Shown piece after piece: positions 45,231 to 54,017 of a stretch of DNA of 64,000 nt. Within the stretch, counting starts at the first letter, position 1. Each line of letters begins with the position of its first letter. A model generated the notes under the pieces. It saw only the letters and a list, made by a program, of their open reading frames with translations. It ran no database searches and had not been told where the DNA came from. The DNA lies in NCBI RefSeq assembly GCF_043235035.1, contig NZ_JAZAQF010000034.1:1-64000 (forward strand), in the 5' to 3' direction. The position numbers were made by a program, and so were the translations under genes. Origin of the DNA: CACIAM-69d sp001698445. Its GTDB lineage: Bacteria > Cyanobacteriota > Cyanobacteriia > CACIAM-69d.

Positions 45231-45725
45231 ATGTTGTCCGTGCCGTCTCCCCTTGCCAAAGCCGCGCCCCTGGCCGACTCACGCGACTCCTTCGCCATTA
45301 CCTTTGCGCCCCTCTCGCTGGACGCGGTATATCGCTTGGCCGATGACCCGGCCAACGGCGCGATCGTGGTGATGAATGGCACTGTGCGCCAAGAAACAGA
45401 CGGCAAACCCGTGGTGGCCCTGGATTATCAAGCCTACGAACCCATGGCGATCGTCATCTTTCAGCAAATTGCCGCCCAGATTCGCCAGCGCTGGCCCGTG
45501 GTGAATCGGGTGGTGATTCACCATCGAATCGGCAAGCTAAAAATTGGCGAAATCAGCGTGCTGGTGGCGATCGGGTCTCCCCATCGATCGGAAGCTTTCG
45601 AGGCCTGCCGCTACGCAATCGACCAACTGAAGCACAACGCCCCCATTTGGAAAAAAGAATTTTGGGCCGATGGTTCCAGCAACTGGGTCAGCATCGGCGC
45701 TTGCGAACAAACCGGCGACTGTTAG
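45231..45725 (+). CDS. moaE: Molybdopterin synthase catalytic subunit MoaE
   Basis: The large subunit of molybdopterin synthase, which transfers sulfur from MoaD to cyclic pyranopterin. 164 residues; the first 20 are variable. Core motifs: DDPANGAIVVMNGTVRQETD, VALDYQAYEPMA, HRIGKLKIGEISVLVAIGSP and HRSEAFEACRYAIDQLKHNAPIWKKEFW, which carry the catalytic Lys and Arg positions. No moaD or moaA neighbour is in the window. ATG at 45231, the only start giving the family N-terminus. Confidence 0.95.
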   Translation: MLSVPSPLAKAAPLADSRDSFAITFAPLSLDAVYRLADDPANGAIVVMNGTVRQETDGKPVVALDYQAYEPMAIVIFQQIAAQIRQRWPVVNRVVIHHRIGKLKIGEISVLVAIGSPHRSEAFEACRYAIDQLKHNAPIWKKEFWADGSSNWVSIGACEQTGDC

Positions 45726-45795
45726 GCCACCGCTAGGCGACCGTGAATCGATCATTGGTCGATCGTTGGTTGATCATTGGTCGGTCTTTTCTGGG

Positions 45796-47109
45796 CTACC
45801 GCAATTGCAGAATTTTGATGGTGACGGCCATGCTTTCTTCATACAGCACCTCCCGTCCCCAACGCTGAAGCTGTTGTGCCATCAGCAATTCTGCCTTTTG
45901 GTCGGGCAAAGCCGTCACCTGCTCGGTGCGGGCCGATTGGGCACTGCCCCCCGCCTCCATCCGCATACAGCCCGTCATTTCTGAACAAAGAATCGTGGCA
46001 CAGTCAGCATTGGGATTGGTGGAAGCCAAACGCAGCCCAATCAAATCCCCCGGAATTTCACCCACATCGGCCGTGGGAATGGCGGCTAATTCTGCTTGGA
46101 TCGATCGCCCGTCACCGCGTTCAAAATCCACATATACCAAGTCATAGTCACCGCCCGTGGCCCGATAGGCGATCGGCTCCCACCCCAGGCGGCTCGCAAA
46201 CCACCCGAGGAACATCAACGCTTGAGCCGCGCTGCCTTTTTCGTAATCGATCGAGATTCGATCGACCTCTCCCAGCCACATCCGCCGCTCCGGAGGATCA
46301 AACGAAGCCGCCGTCAACTCCTGCCAGAGGGACAACCGGTGCCAATTCAAATCAGCAATGTAGGTTTCCTGATCAATCAGCGACTGAATTTTCAAAAATT
46401 CCGCCTCGGGATCGCTGAAGTAAGACGAATCCAAAATCAGGCAATTGGCCGTTTCCGACAGCGCTTGGAACAGGCCCTGCTCAGGATTGGGCGTGGCCTT
46501 CCACCAGGCAAACTTCGGCAAATCAGGAATCAACAACGACACCACCAAATCGGAAACCCGCTCCAGGGCCTCCTTGGTTCCGCGCAGCGTGATGTATTCG
46601 CAGCAAACCAAATTCCGACTCTTGCTCTTTTGCACGGGGCAATAGGCGGACACTTGGGCAGTTACCCCTTCATCGGGCCCCAGGGTGGGACAAAGGGCAA
46701 TAATCCGAGAAGGATTTTGCGCCGCGATCGCGTCGCTCACAGTGGCCCCGCGCAAATCTAAATTGGGGGAGCGCGTTTGCCCAAAGCTCACGTGGTCTTC
46801 GCGCAAAGCCCGCAGGGTGTCCATGTCCACGCGCCCGGTCGCCCGAAACCCATAGGCCGACTGGGCCAACTTGATGGCATTACGGGTGTCGGGGCCATGC
46901 AACCCATCGATCGCCCCCTTATAAAACCCCAGGGAACCCAACAATTGCTGAAACTCCTCCGGCTCATAAACCACCATGCAGAACGTGGCAGCTCTTGTGG
47001 CGATCGCCGCATCGCCGGATCCCTGACTCAGCCAAATTTTGTTTAACTCTGCCTCAATTTCCCCGAGCGAAATATCCTTGGGGGTTTGGAGTGTGATGGT
47101 TGTGGTCAT
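45796..47109 (-). CDS. opcA: Glucose-6-phosphate dehydrogenase assembly protein OpcA
   Basis: A redox-responsive allosteric effector required for activity of the cyanobacterial Zwf. 437 residues from ATG 47109 (MTTTITLQTPKDISLGEIEA); an in-frame extension to 47418 overlaps zwf and is rejected. The N-terminal domain has a peptidoglycan-binding-like fold typical of cyanobacterial OpcA (QQLLGSLGFYKGAIDGLHGP). Conserved stretches include DIAAQNPSRIIALCPTLGPD-like SRIIALCP and PKFAWWKATPN. Cysteines that could be redox-sensitive are in RNLVCCEY and CATILCSEM. It follows fbp and zwf in the standard order. Confidence 0.93.
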   Translation of the reverse strand: MTTTITLQTPKDISLGEIEAELNKIWLSQGSGDAAIATRAATFCMVVYEPEEFQQLLGSLGFYKGAIDGLHGPDTRNAIKLAQSAYGFRATGRVDMDTLRALREDHVSFGQTRSPNLDLRGATVSDAIAAQNPSRIIALCPTLGPDEGVTAQVSAYCPVQKSKSRNLVCCEYITLRGTKEALERVSDLVVSLLIPDLPKFAWWKATPNPEQGLFQALSETANCLILDSSYFSDPEAEFLKIQSLIDQETYIADLNWHRLSLWQELTAASFDPPERRMWLGEVDRISIDYEKGSAAQALMFLGWFASRLGWEPIAYRATGGDYDLVYVDFERGDGRSIQAELAAIPTADVGEIPGDLIGLRLASTNPNADCATILCSEMTGCMRMEAGGSAQSARTEQVTALPDQKAELLMAQQLQRWGREVLYEESMAVTIKILQLR

Positions 47110-47254
47110 GGTTTGCCTGCTGAGGGATCTGATTGAAAGATCTGGTTGAGGAATCTGCTTGAGGAATCTGCTTGAGAGCGTTGAACCGTCATTCAACGCC
47201 TGATTTCCGAATTGCCGAGTTGCAACACCTGATTTCGGTAACCTCGCGTTCTGC

Positions 47255-48784
47255 CTAGAGTCGTCGCCAGTGCCGACCATCACGCTCCAGTAATAACTCC
47301 GCCTCCACCGGTTCCCAAGTCCCCGCTTCATAGAGCGGAATCGCTTCCGGTCGCGCAGGCGCATCCCACAACTCCAAAACCGGCGTGAGGGCCCGCCAAG
47401 AAGCCTCCACTTCGTCATCTCGTGTAAACAGGGACTGATCGCCCAACATACAGTCCATCAGCAGACGACCATAGGCCTCGCCTTGGGATTGGCCAAAGGC
47501 ACTTTCATAGCGGAAATCCATATCGACCGATCGCGTCTTCAAGGATGCACCCGGCATTTTCACCTCAAAACGCATCGAGATCCCTTCATTCGGCTGAATC
47601 CGCATGGCCAACACATTTGGGTTGGTTTGGCGCGCCGCCGACGGAAACATCAACAGCGGCACTTCCTTGAATTGAATGGCCACCTCAGTCACCTTTTTCG
47701 GCATCCGTTTGCCCGTGCGCAAATAAAAGGGCACACCTTTCCAGCGCCAGTTATCAATGCATAGCTTGAGGGCCGCATAGGTGGGAGTAGTGGACGTGGG
47801 GCTGGCCCCGTCCTCTTCGCGGTAGCCCGGAACCGGCTTGCCACGCATCCAACCACGACTGTATTGGCCCCGAACGGCACAGAGATCCAAATTTTTCAGG
47901 TCTGCAAGCCGGGTTGCTTGCAGCACTTTCACCTTTTCGTTACGGATGCTGTCCGCATCAAGGGAGTTGGGCGGCTCCATGGCCGTGAGGCAAAACAGTT
48001 GCATTAGGTGGTTTTGCACCATATCCCGCAGGGCCCCGGAAGTTTCGTAGTATCCGGCGCGTCCCTCCAGCCCCACAGTTTCCGCCACAGTGATTTGCAC
48101 ACAGTCCACAAACTGCCGGTTCCAGAGGGGTTCAAAGATGGCGTTGGCAAATCGAAACACCAACAGGTTTTGAACGGTTTCTTTGCCGAGGTAGTGGTCA
48201 ATCCGATAAACCTGTTTTTCGGAGCAGACGGCCTGCACGACGCGGTTGAGCTGTTGGGCGGTGGCAAAGTCGCGACCAAAGGGTTTTTCGATCACGAGAC
48301 GTTGCTTGTCGGGATCGGCGAGCATCCCGGCGGCCCCCAGTTGCTGGATAGCTTCCCCAAAAAATTTGGGCGCTACGGACAGGTAAAAGACCCGGTTGCC
48401 CCGAGTGCCCCGGAGTTCGTCCAGCTCTCCGAGGAAGGTTTTGAGCGTTTGATAGTCTTCGGGTACGTCAATGTTGGCGGGCCAATAGAACAAGCCTTTG
48501 GCGAAGTCTTCCCACAGGTCGTCGCTTTGGGTTCCGCCACCAAATTCTTCGATGCCTTCGCGCAGGTGTTCGCGGAAGAAGTCGTGACTCCATTCCCGGC
48601 GGGCAACTCCGACGATGGTAAGTTCGGGGGGCAGTCGCCGCTCTAGTTTCATTTGGTAGAGGGCGGGTACCAGTTTGCGCTGGGTGAGGTCACCGGAGGC
48701 CCCAAAGATAATCAGGATTTGGGGTTCGGGGATGCGTTCTTGCTGAAGACCAACGCGCAGGGGATTTTCTTGGAAGGTCAGCAT
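47255..48784 (-). CDS. zwf: Glucose-6-phosphate 1-dehydrogenase
   Basis: The first enzyme of the oxidative pentose phosphate pathway, giving NADPH in the dark. 509 residues. The NADP-binding start reads IFGASGDLTQRKLVPALYQM. The active-site motif RIDHYLGKETVQN lies near residue 195, and VIEKPFGRD precedes it. Family motifs FRFANAIFEPLWN and VQITVAET follow. Several Cys residues (VQAVCSEK, DCVQ, MDCML) are candidates for redox control seen in cyanobacterial enzymes. The gene sits between fbp and opcA on the same strand, with about 150 bp on each side. Confidence 0.97.
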   Translation of the reverse strand: MLTFQENPLRVGLQQERIPEPQILIIFGASGDLTQRKLVPALYQMKLERRLPPELTIVGVARREWSHDFFREHLREGIEEFGGGTQSDDLWEDFAKGLFYWPANIDVPEDYQTLKTFLGELDELRGTRGNRVFYLSVAPKFFGEAIQQLGAAGMLADPDKQRLVIEKPFGRDFATAQQLNRVVQAVCSEKQVYRIDHYLGKETVQNLLVFRFANAIFEPLWNRQFVDCVQITVAETVGLEGRAGYYETSGALRDMVQNHLMQLFCLTAMEPPNSLDADSIRNEKVKVLQATRLADLKNLDLCAVRGQYSRGWMRGKPVPGYREEDGASPTSTTPTYAALKLCIDNWRWKGVPFYLRTGKRMPKKVTEVAIQFKEVPLLMFPSAARQTNPNVLAMRIQPNEGISMRFEVKMPGASLKTRSVDMDFRYESAFGQSQGEAYGRLLMDCMLGDQSLFTRDDEVEASWRALTPVLELWDAPARPEAIPLYEAGTWEPVEAELLLERDGRHWRRL

Positions 48785-48946
48785 TGGGGAAGTGGGATCT
48801 GAAAGGGGCGATCGAGGCTAAAGATCGAGGCTGAATGAGGAAGGGGGTTGGGCAGGGAAATCGATGATCACGGGTAGCGGAGAAAAGGCCGAGGATCGAT
48901 CGCCCGGATAGGGTGTTTGCGGGCCGTTCGTCTCGATCGTCGGGGG

Positions 48947-49999
48947 TTAGCCCGATCCCCGCTGTAGCAAAGATTCCACTCGGTTGACTTCTTCGGAACT
49001 GCCAATAATCAAGGGCGATCGGGCATGGAGGCGATCGGGAATCAGATCCATGATCGGTTTCTGGCCATCGCTGGCCTGACCACCCGCTTGCTCAATCAAA
49101 AAGGCGAGGGGAGCCGCCTCATACAGCAAACGCAGCTTGCCCTGAGGTTTTTGGCGGGTTCCTGGGTAAAGAAACACGCCCCCTTGAAACAGAATGCGGT
49201 GCAGGTCGGCCACTAAGGCTCCGCTGTAGCGGGAGGAATAGCCGCCCACCTCTCGAAAGTATTGAATACAGGCTTGGGTGGCTGGCTCCCATTGGCCAAA
49301 GTTGCCTTCATTGACGCTGTAGAGTTTGCCGCTGGGGGGAATTTTCAGGTTTTCGTGGCTGAGGATAAATTCTCCAAGGCTGGGATCGAGGGTGAAGGCA
49401 TGGACTCCGCGCCCGATCGAGTAAACCAGCATGGTGCTGGGGCCATAGAGAATGTAGCCAGCGGCCAGTTGCTTGTGACCCGATTGCAGCAGGTCGGCGG
49501 CTTCACCCGTCTCGTCGTTGCCTTCCTGCTGGCGAATGGCGAAGATGGATCCCACATTGAGATCAATGTCAATGTTGGAGGAACCGTCGATCGGGTCATA
49601 GAGCAGGGTATAGCGACCGATCGGGCAATTTTCGGGAATGTAATAGGGACGCTCCATTTCCTCGGAAGCCAAGCGACAAACCAAGCCACTTTGCTTAAAC
49701 ACCGAGATAAAAACATCGTTGGCGTAGAGATCCATCTTTTTGACGGCCTCGCCTTGGACGTTGGTGCTGCCCGTGAAGCCCAGCGCATCTTCCATCAAAC
49801 CCGATCGGCTCAGATGGCGAGCGATGAGCTTGCCCGCCAAGGCAATTCGGTTCATTAGGGCGCTGAGATCTTGGGCATCGGAGCCAAAACTTTGCAGTTG
49901 TTGCAGCACATGGCGACCCAGCGTGGTGCAATCTCGATCGAGCGATCGCTCCTGGGTCACGACATAACTGGCGGAATCAACACTGGCAGCATCAGCCAT
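48947..49999 (-). CDS. fbp: Fructose-1,6-bisphosphatase class 1
   Basis: Dephosphorylates fructose-1,6-bisphosphate, feeding the Calvin cycle and gluconeogenesis. 350 residues. Motifs: GSTNVQGEAVKKMDLYAND, LASEEMERP, LLYDPIDGSSNIDIDLNVGS (metal-binding DPIDGSS), and YIPGTRQ-like YPGTRQKPQGKLRLLYEAAP and LIEQAGGQASDG. It is the first gene of the fbp-zwf-opcA run. Class I enzymes differ from the bifunctional FBPase/SBPase of cyanobacteria, which is not in this window. Confidence 0.97.
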   Translation of the reverse strand: MADAASVDSASYVVTQERSLDRDCTTLGRHVLQQLQSFGSDAQDLSALMNRIALAGKLIARHLSRSGLMEDALGFTGSTNVQGEAVKKMDLYANDVFISVFKQSGLVCRLASEEMERPYYIPENCPIGRYTLLYDPIDGSSNIDIDLNVGSIFAIRQQEGNDETGEAADLLQSGHKQLAAGYILYGPSTMLVYSIGRGVHAFTLDPSLGEFILSHENLKIPPSGKLYSVNEGNFGQWEPATQACIQYFREVGGYSSRYSGALVADLHRILFQGGVFLYPGTRQKPQGKLRLLYEAAPLAFLIEQAGGQASDGQKPIMDLIPDRLHARSPLIIGSSEEVNRVESLLQRGSG

Positions 50000-50402
50000 C
50001 TCAGAACCTCTCGTGACTGACGACGGAACGACAACGGAACATTGCCCCCGGGGGTCATGCCTTCAGTGTAGGAACCGATTTCCGAAAAGCTGGGGTGTTT
50101 TTAGAGAAACTTCATTAGTTCGTCGTAGTTCGTCGTAGTCCTTTGCAGTCCGTCGCAATTGACCGATGAATGGTTCGCTGCGCCCGTTTGTTGGTGTCCT
50201 GGCAAGCATTCAACAAACTTTTAATCGTCCAACCAATCGCTCAAGACCCAGCAATATCCAAAAACGAAAGGGGCCAAGTCTCGTAGACTGACCCCTTTTC
50301 CAGAAGAGTATTGCTATTTCAGCGGAACCAAAACCTTGGTTCCCCGATCGGGCAATTCTGAACTAGGCAGACTGTTTTCCGCCGCGCTCCATCTTTGAAG
50401 AC
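50000..50402. other. Spacer with the RRM gene terminator
   Basis: About 400 bp. It contains a terminator-like hairpin at 50267-50298 and a run of similar words (ttcgtcgtagt) near 50115-50145. No gene seen. Confidence 0.5.
50267..50298 (-). terminator. Hairpin terminator for the RRM gene
   Basis: AAAGGGG (50267-50273) and CCCCTTT (50292-50298) enclose an inner stem AGTCT/AGACT. On the minus strand it continues CGTTTTTGG. It lies about 105 bp after the rbp stop. The plus-strand side has no T-run beyond CTTTTC. Confidence 0.65.
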
Positions 50403-50696
50403 TTAGAACGCGTTGTGGAAAAACGAGCGCCCACCGCCACCACCGGAGCGAGGCTCCTTAGGACGAGCCTTATTGGCACGGATTTGGCGGCCCATCCATT
50501 CTGCTCCATCGAGTTCTTTGATGGCGTGCTCTTCGGCCTGGTCGCTTTCAAGATCGATGAAGGCGAAACCGCGAATTCGGTTCACTTCGCGGTCGATCGG
50601 CAGGGTGATACGCTTAACAACGCCATACTCCGAGAAAACTTCTTGGAGATCCTGCTCGGTAGCGTCGTAAGAAAGATTGCCAACGTAAATCGTCAT
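50403..50696 (-). CDS. rbp: RNA-binding protein with single RRM and glycine-rich tail
   Basis: 97 residues. RNP2 is IYVGNL (residues 3-8) and RNP1 is RGFAFIDL (near 42-49). The RRM ends with IRANKARP and is followed by a Gly-rich tail (SGGGGGRSFF). Such cyanobacterial Rbp proteins bind mRNA and are often cold-induced or thylakoid-associated. The usual rpsU neighbour is not seen; a hairpin terminator follows. Start ATG 50696 (MTIYVGNLSY). Confidence 0.93.
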   Translation of the reverse strand: MTIYVGNLSYDATEQDLQEVFSEYGVVKRITLPIDREVNRIRGFAFIDLESDQAEEHAIKELDGAEWMGRQIRANKARPKEPRSGGGGGRSFFHNAF

Positions 50697-51337
50697 TTGA
50701 GTCCGGAACGGTAAAACAAGCGCGTGAAGTCTTCAGTTCAATTTGTCTCATGAGAACTTGGGTTAGCGGACTGGGACACAGTTCCACAAACTAAATTCCC
50801 ACGCGGTGCTAGGCCCCAAGTCTATTGAGATTGTGCCCGATCGCGATCGCGCTCAAAACAAAAGGAGCTGAAAGAACATCACCATGATAGCGCCCTAAAG
50901 GGGTACTACTGGCGTAAACTTGGGAGTTTATTTTGCAATCCGGGGTAAGTCAGGGGTTGGCAGCGGGTAAATGGCTTGGATTTGGGGGCAAATTGCCCCT
51001 TCGCGATCGTTACCAATCGTTGACGACCCTTCACCCCCAATTGTCCGGATCCTCGGTGGCCGTGGGCGATCGCCCCGTTGCTTCCCGCCCGGCCCTCAGC
51101 CTCGATCCTCCGGGGATCTCTATCTATCTATATAAAGATCCCCGATGGATAAGGATCCCCAATAGCCCAGGAACCCTCAGCGGGATTCCACCCATTTAGC
51201 CTTGGGCTTTGGCTTCTCAGGTGCAGACGTTGACGACGGGTTCAGGAATGCGCTGACTCAAATTCACTGACTCAAATTCACTGACTCAAATTCACTGACT
51301 CAAATTCACTGACTCAAATTCGCTGACTTGAAACCAT
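50697..51337. other. Spacer with hairpin and tandem repeats
   Basis: About 640 bp. A hairpin GGGGATCT (51112-51119) with AGATCCCC (51136-51143) and the tandem repeat at 51253-51322 are the only structures. An 88-codon open frame (50933-51199) has no protein-like features. Confidence 0.5.
51253..51322. repeat. 14-bp tandem repeat, five copies
   Basis: ctgactcaaattca starts at 51253, 51267, 51281, 51295 and 51309. The first four copies are identical and the fifth ends in g. Confidence 0.9.
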
Positions 51338-51556
51338 TTACTCGATCGAGATTGACTGAGGGCCACCGCTGGGGCTGCTGGGTGCAGACTCCGTGGAGCC
51401 ATTGGGGCGATCGCTCCCCAACTGTTGCTCCAACCAGCTCTTAATCGGATCCTGATTCAGATCCAGGCGCAACAGGCCGGAAGCCAGTCCACCCAAGAAG
51501 CTCACGGGCTGTTTGAGGCCTTCTTCAACAAGGGGTTTGAGTTCTTCTAGGAACAT
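51338..51556 (-). CDS. Small protein of unknown function
   Basis: 72 residues from ATG 51556 (MFLEELKPLVEEGLKQPVSF), an N-terminus I associate with small conserved cyanobacterial proteins. An upstream start at 51586 would overlap the next gene. A helix with LGGLASGLLRLDL and IKSWLEQQLG is followed by a Ser/Pro-rich tail. No signal peptide. It is divergent from the DUF2993 gene with only about 25 bp between the starts. Function unknown. Confidence 0.65.
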   Translation of the reverse strand: MFLEELKPLVEEGLKQPVSFLGGLASGLLRLDLNQDPIKSWLEQQLGSDRPNGSTESAPSSPSGGPQSISIE

Positions 51557-51580
51557 AGGGCCGGACACACCGTTTACAAA

Positions 51581-52333
51581 TTGCAAGAATTGCTGTCCAG
51601 TGTATCAAGAGGTTTTCGGTTGATGGGTAGTGGGAATCAAGAGTCGATCGCCCCAAGCAACTCCAGCACGGGCAGCCGCCTCATCACCTCCCTGGTTGCG
51701 CCAGCGGTCAAACTCTGGCTGCGATCCCAGGTGGAAGCCGCTACTGAAATCACCGTGCGGCTGGATGGACGCGATCGAGAAATTCTCGCGGGCCGCCTGC
51801 CCCAAGCCCAGATCAACGCCGAATCCGTGATCTATCAGGGCTTGCACCTAAGCCATCTCAACCTGCAAGCCACCGATATTGCCGTCAATTTGGGGCAAGT
51901 GCTGCGCGGCAAGCCCCTAAAGCTACTGCAGCCCATTCCTGTCAGTGCGGAATTAAAACTTTTTGCCCCCGACTTGGCAGCCTCTTTGGCGGCTCCCCTG
52001 CTGGCCCCGGCGTTGGCGGACTTCCTGGCTCCGCTGTTGGCCCTTTGGGGGCGACCCGTCACCTTCGAGCAACCCCAAGCCACCCTATCCGGGGGGCAAT
52101 TAATTTTGTCAGGGGCGATCGAGCAGCAACCGGTGCAACTCTGCCTGGGGTTGGAATTGGTTGACCCCCAAACCTTGCAACTCTGCAATCCCCAGTGGCT
52201 GAACCAGGCAGGTGAGCCGATCGCCCAAGGATCCTCCGTGCGCCTACCCTTAGGCGAAGACGTGGCCATCAACAGCTTGTCGATCGAACCGGAAGGACTC
52301 CAATGCACCGGTACTTTGCTAGTGCGCCCCTGA
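51581..52333 (+). CDS. DUF2993 family protein
   Basis: 250 residues from TTG 51581; an ATG at 51623 (MGSGNQESIAP) would give 236 and may be the true start. The core LVAPAVKLWLRSQVEAATEI, followed by VRLDGRDREILAGRLPQA and LHLSHLNLQATDIAVNLGQV, matches DUF2993 (LmeA-like), a family of probable lipid-binding periplasmic or cytoplasmic proteins. There is no clear signal peptide at either start. Ala/Leu-rich helices (about residues 125-155) follow. Unknown role. Confidence 0.8.
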   Translation: MQELLSSVSRGFRLMGSGNQESIAPSNSSTGSRLITSLVAPAVKLWLRSQVEAATEITVRLDGRDREILAGRLPQAQINAESVIYQGLHLSHLNLQATDIAVNLGQVLRGKPLKLLQPIPVSAELKLFAPDLAASLAAPLLAPALADFLAPLLALWGRPVTFEQPQATLSGGQLILSGAIEQQPVQLCLGLELVDPQTLQLCNPQWLNQAGEPIAQGSSVRLPLGEDVAINSLSIEPEGLQCTGTLLVRP

Positions 52334-52461
52334 TCGGTCTATTTATACAAGTCGTCTAGATAGATAGATCCAGTTAGCCAGGCCCAATAGCAACTTCGAC
52401 TCGATCCAGTTGGTCAAACAGGGAGGTAGACCCCATCCAGCGGATCTAGCTGCATCGGAAT

Positions 52462-52755
52462 TTAGTGAATCACCAAAGCCGCATCACTGACCAAGCAAAG
52501 CCCCCCAACTCGCTTCAAAATCGGGCGAATTAGCTTCACCAACTGATCCAATTGGGTCACATCCTGGCAAGTGGTCAAAATATAGCAATTGCCAAATTCC
52601 CGGCCTAAATCATTGCTGAACTCTCCCCGATCACCCTTTCCCGAAGCATCACGAATTACCGTATAACCCGGAAATTTCAGGCCATCCAGCATTTCCAAAA
52701 TTTCCTCTAGCTCCAAAGAGCTAACAATAATTTCCACACGTTTTGTTAATTGCAT
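52462..52755 (-). CDS. sbtB: PII-like regulator SbtB (short form)
   Basis: A PII-fold trimer that binds adenine nucleotides (cAMP, AMP, ADP, ATP) and controls the bicarbonate transporter SbtA. 97 residues: LTKRVEIIVSSLELEEILEM, a T-loop with GYTVIRDASGKGDRGE and NDLGREFGNCYILTTCQ, and PILKRVGGLCLVSDAALVI. Synechocystis SbtB (about 110 residues) ends in a CGPEGC loop with redox-sensitive cysteines; this protein stops at ALVIH and has no such loop. It lies 47 bp after sbtA on the same strand, and its function is inferred mainly from that partner. Confidence 0.9.
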   Translation of the reverse strand: MQLTKRVEIIVSSLELEEILEMLDGLKFPGYTVIRDASGKGDRGEFSNDLGREFGNCYILTTCQDVTQLDQLVKLIRPILKRVGGLCLVSDAALVIH

Positions 52756-52802
52756 ATCAACCTACTCGCAAACAAGCCAATCCATGAACTCCAAAAACAC
52801 CC

Positions 52803-53786
52803 CTACAGACCCAGAATTTTTTCCAGTTCTAAATACAGCGGAATTCCCACAATAATGTTGAATGGGAACGTCAAAGCCAGCGCCATCGAAACATATAAAC
52901 TCGGATTTGCTTCCGGAACCGTCATCCGCATTGCTGCCGGAACTGCAATATAAGAAGCACTGGCGCAAAGCACCGCAAACAATAGCCCATTGCCTTCACC
53001 GATACCCAGCAGCTTGGCAATCACAATCCCCAACACCGCATTCAGCAGCGGCACAATCACCGAAAAGCCAATTAAAAATAATCCTGTTTTTTTCAGATCT
53101 CGAATTCGTTTGGCGGCAATGATGCCCATATCCATCAGGAAAAACGTCAGCACACCATAGAAGATGCCCTGCGTAAAGGGTTCTAGTTTGTGCCAACCGC
53201 TGGGGCCGCTCAGCATTCCAATAATCACGCTGCCCACCAGCAGCAGCACAGAGCTATTCAAAAAGGCTTCTCGCAGCACTTCACCCCAAGCAAAGGGATG
53301 ATCGGGATCGTCCTTATCATCTTTGGCATCAAAAATTCGCACCAAAATTAGGCCGATGATAATGGCGGGTGATTCCATTAATGCCAAAGCTGCCACCATG
53401 TAGCCGCCATAGCTAATGTGCAGTTGATCCAAAAAAGAACTAGCCGTAATAAAAGTCACGGCGCTGATGGAACCGTAGGTGGCCGCAATGGCAGCCGCGT
53501 TTGGTGGATCCAGGCGAATTCTTAAGATAAAAAATGTGTAAATTGGAACCAAAGAAGCCATCGCGATCGAAGCGAGCAGCGTGCCAGCCACCTGCTGAGT
53601 AATACCGCTTTCTAGTAGCTCATAGCCCCCTTTAAACCCGATCGCCACCAATAGATAGAGCGAAAATAGCTTGGGCAGTGGTGCAGGAATTTCCAAATCT
53701 GATTTACAGAAAACGGCCAACATTCCCAAGAAAAAGAACAAAATGGGAGGATTGAGAATATTGGAAAGAATCAGTCCACTATCCAT
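52803..53786 (-). CDS. sbtA: Sodium-dependent bicarbonate transporter SbtA
   Basis: An inner-membrane Na+/HCO3- symporter of the CO2-concentrating mechanism. 327 residues with about ten transmembrane segments: LNPPILFFFLGMLAVFCKSD, LYLLVAIGFKGGYELLESGI, ATYGSISAVTFITASSFLDQ and GGYMVAALALMESPAIIIGL in the first half. The central cytoplasmic loop is short and acidic (DAKDDKDDPDHPF). The second half repeats the fold (MDMGIIAAKRIRDLKK, AVLCASASYIAVPAAMRMTV, PSLYVSMALALTFPFN). It is shorter than the 374-residue Synechocystis protein. Followed by sbtB, its regulator. Confidence 0.95.
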   Translation of the reverse strand: MDSGLILSNILNPPILFFFLGMLAVFCKSDLEIPAPLPKLFSLYLLVAIGFKGGYELLESGITQQVAGTLLASIAMASLVPIYTFFILRIRLDPPNAAAIAATYGSISAVTFITASSFLDQLHISYGGYMVAALALMESPAIIIGLILVRIFDAKDDKDDPDHPFAWGEVLREAFLNSSVLLLVGSVIIGMLSGPSGWHKLEPFTQGIFYGVLTFFLMDMGIIAAKRIRDLKKTGLFLIGFSVIVPLLNAVLGIVIAKLLGIGEGNGLLFAVLCASASYIAVPAAMRMTVPEANPSLYVSMALALTFPFNIIVGIPLYLELEKILGL

Positions 53787-54017
53787 CGGCTATCCAGGGC
53801 AAAAACTAGAAAGGGATAAATTCCAACCTAGCCCAGGTTTAGGGTTAGGTAAACCTCTGAAACTAATTAAGATTATTCTTCATAATTATTCACTATTATT
53901 CGCTTTCACTGATGAAGACTCTCCGCCACAGGTGTCACGGTTCCCCTTGCTTGCGACAGGATCAAGGCTGGATGATTATGAGAAATTGTTTAGAAATTGT
54001 TGGTTGTAGTGGGTTCT

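Noticed and set aside
47110..47418. N-terminal extension of OpcA overlapping zwf
   Set aside because: The extra 103 residues overlap the zwf C-terminus and are not protein-like; ATG 47109 fits OpcA.
50933..51199. 88-codon frame after the RRM gene
   Set aside because: Low-complexity translation crossing a hairpin; no sign of selection.
51253..51322. Tandem repeats read as a CRISPR array
   Set aside because: Units are contiguous 14-mers with no spacers; no cas genes in the window.
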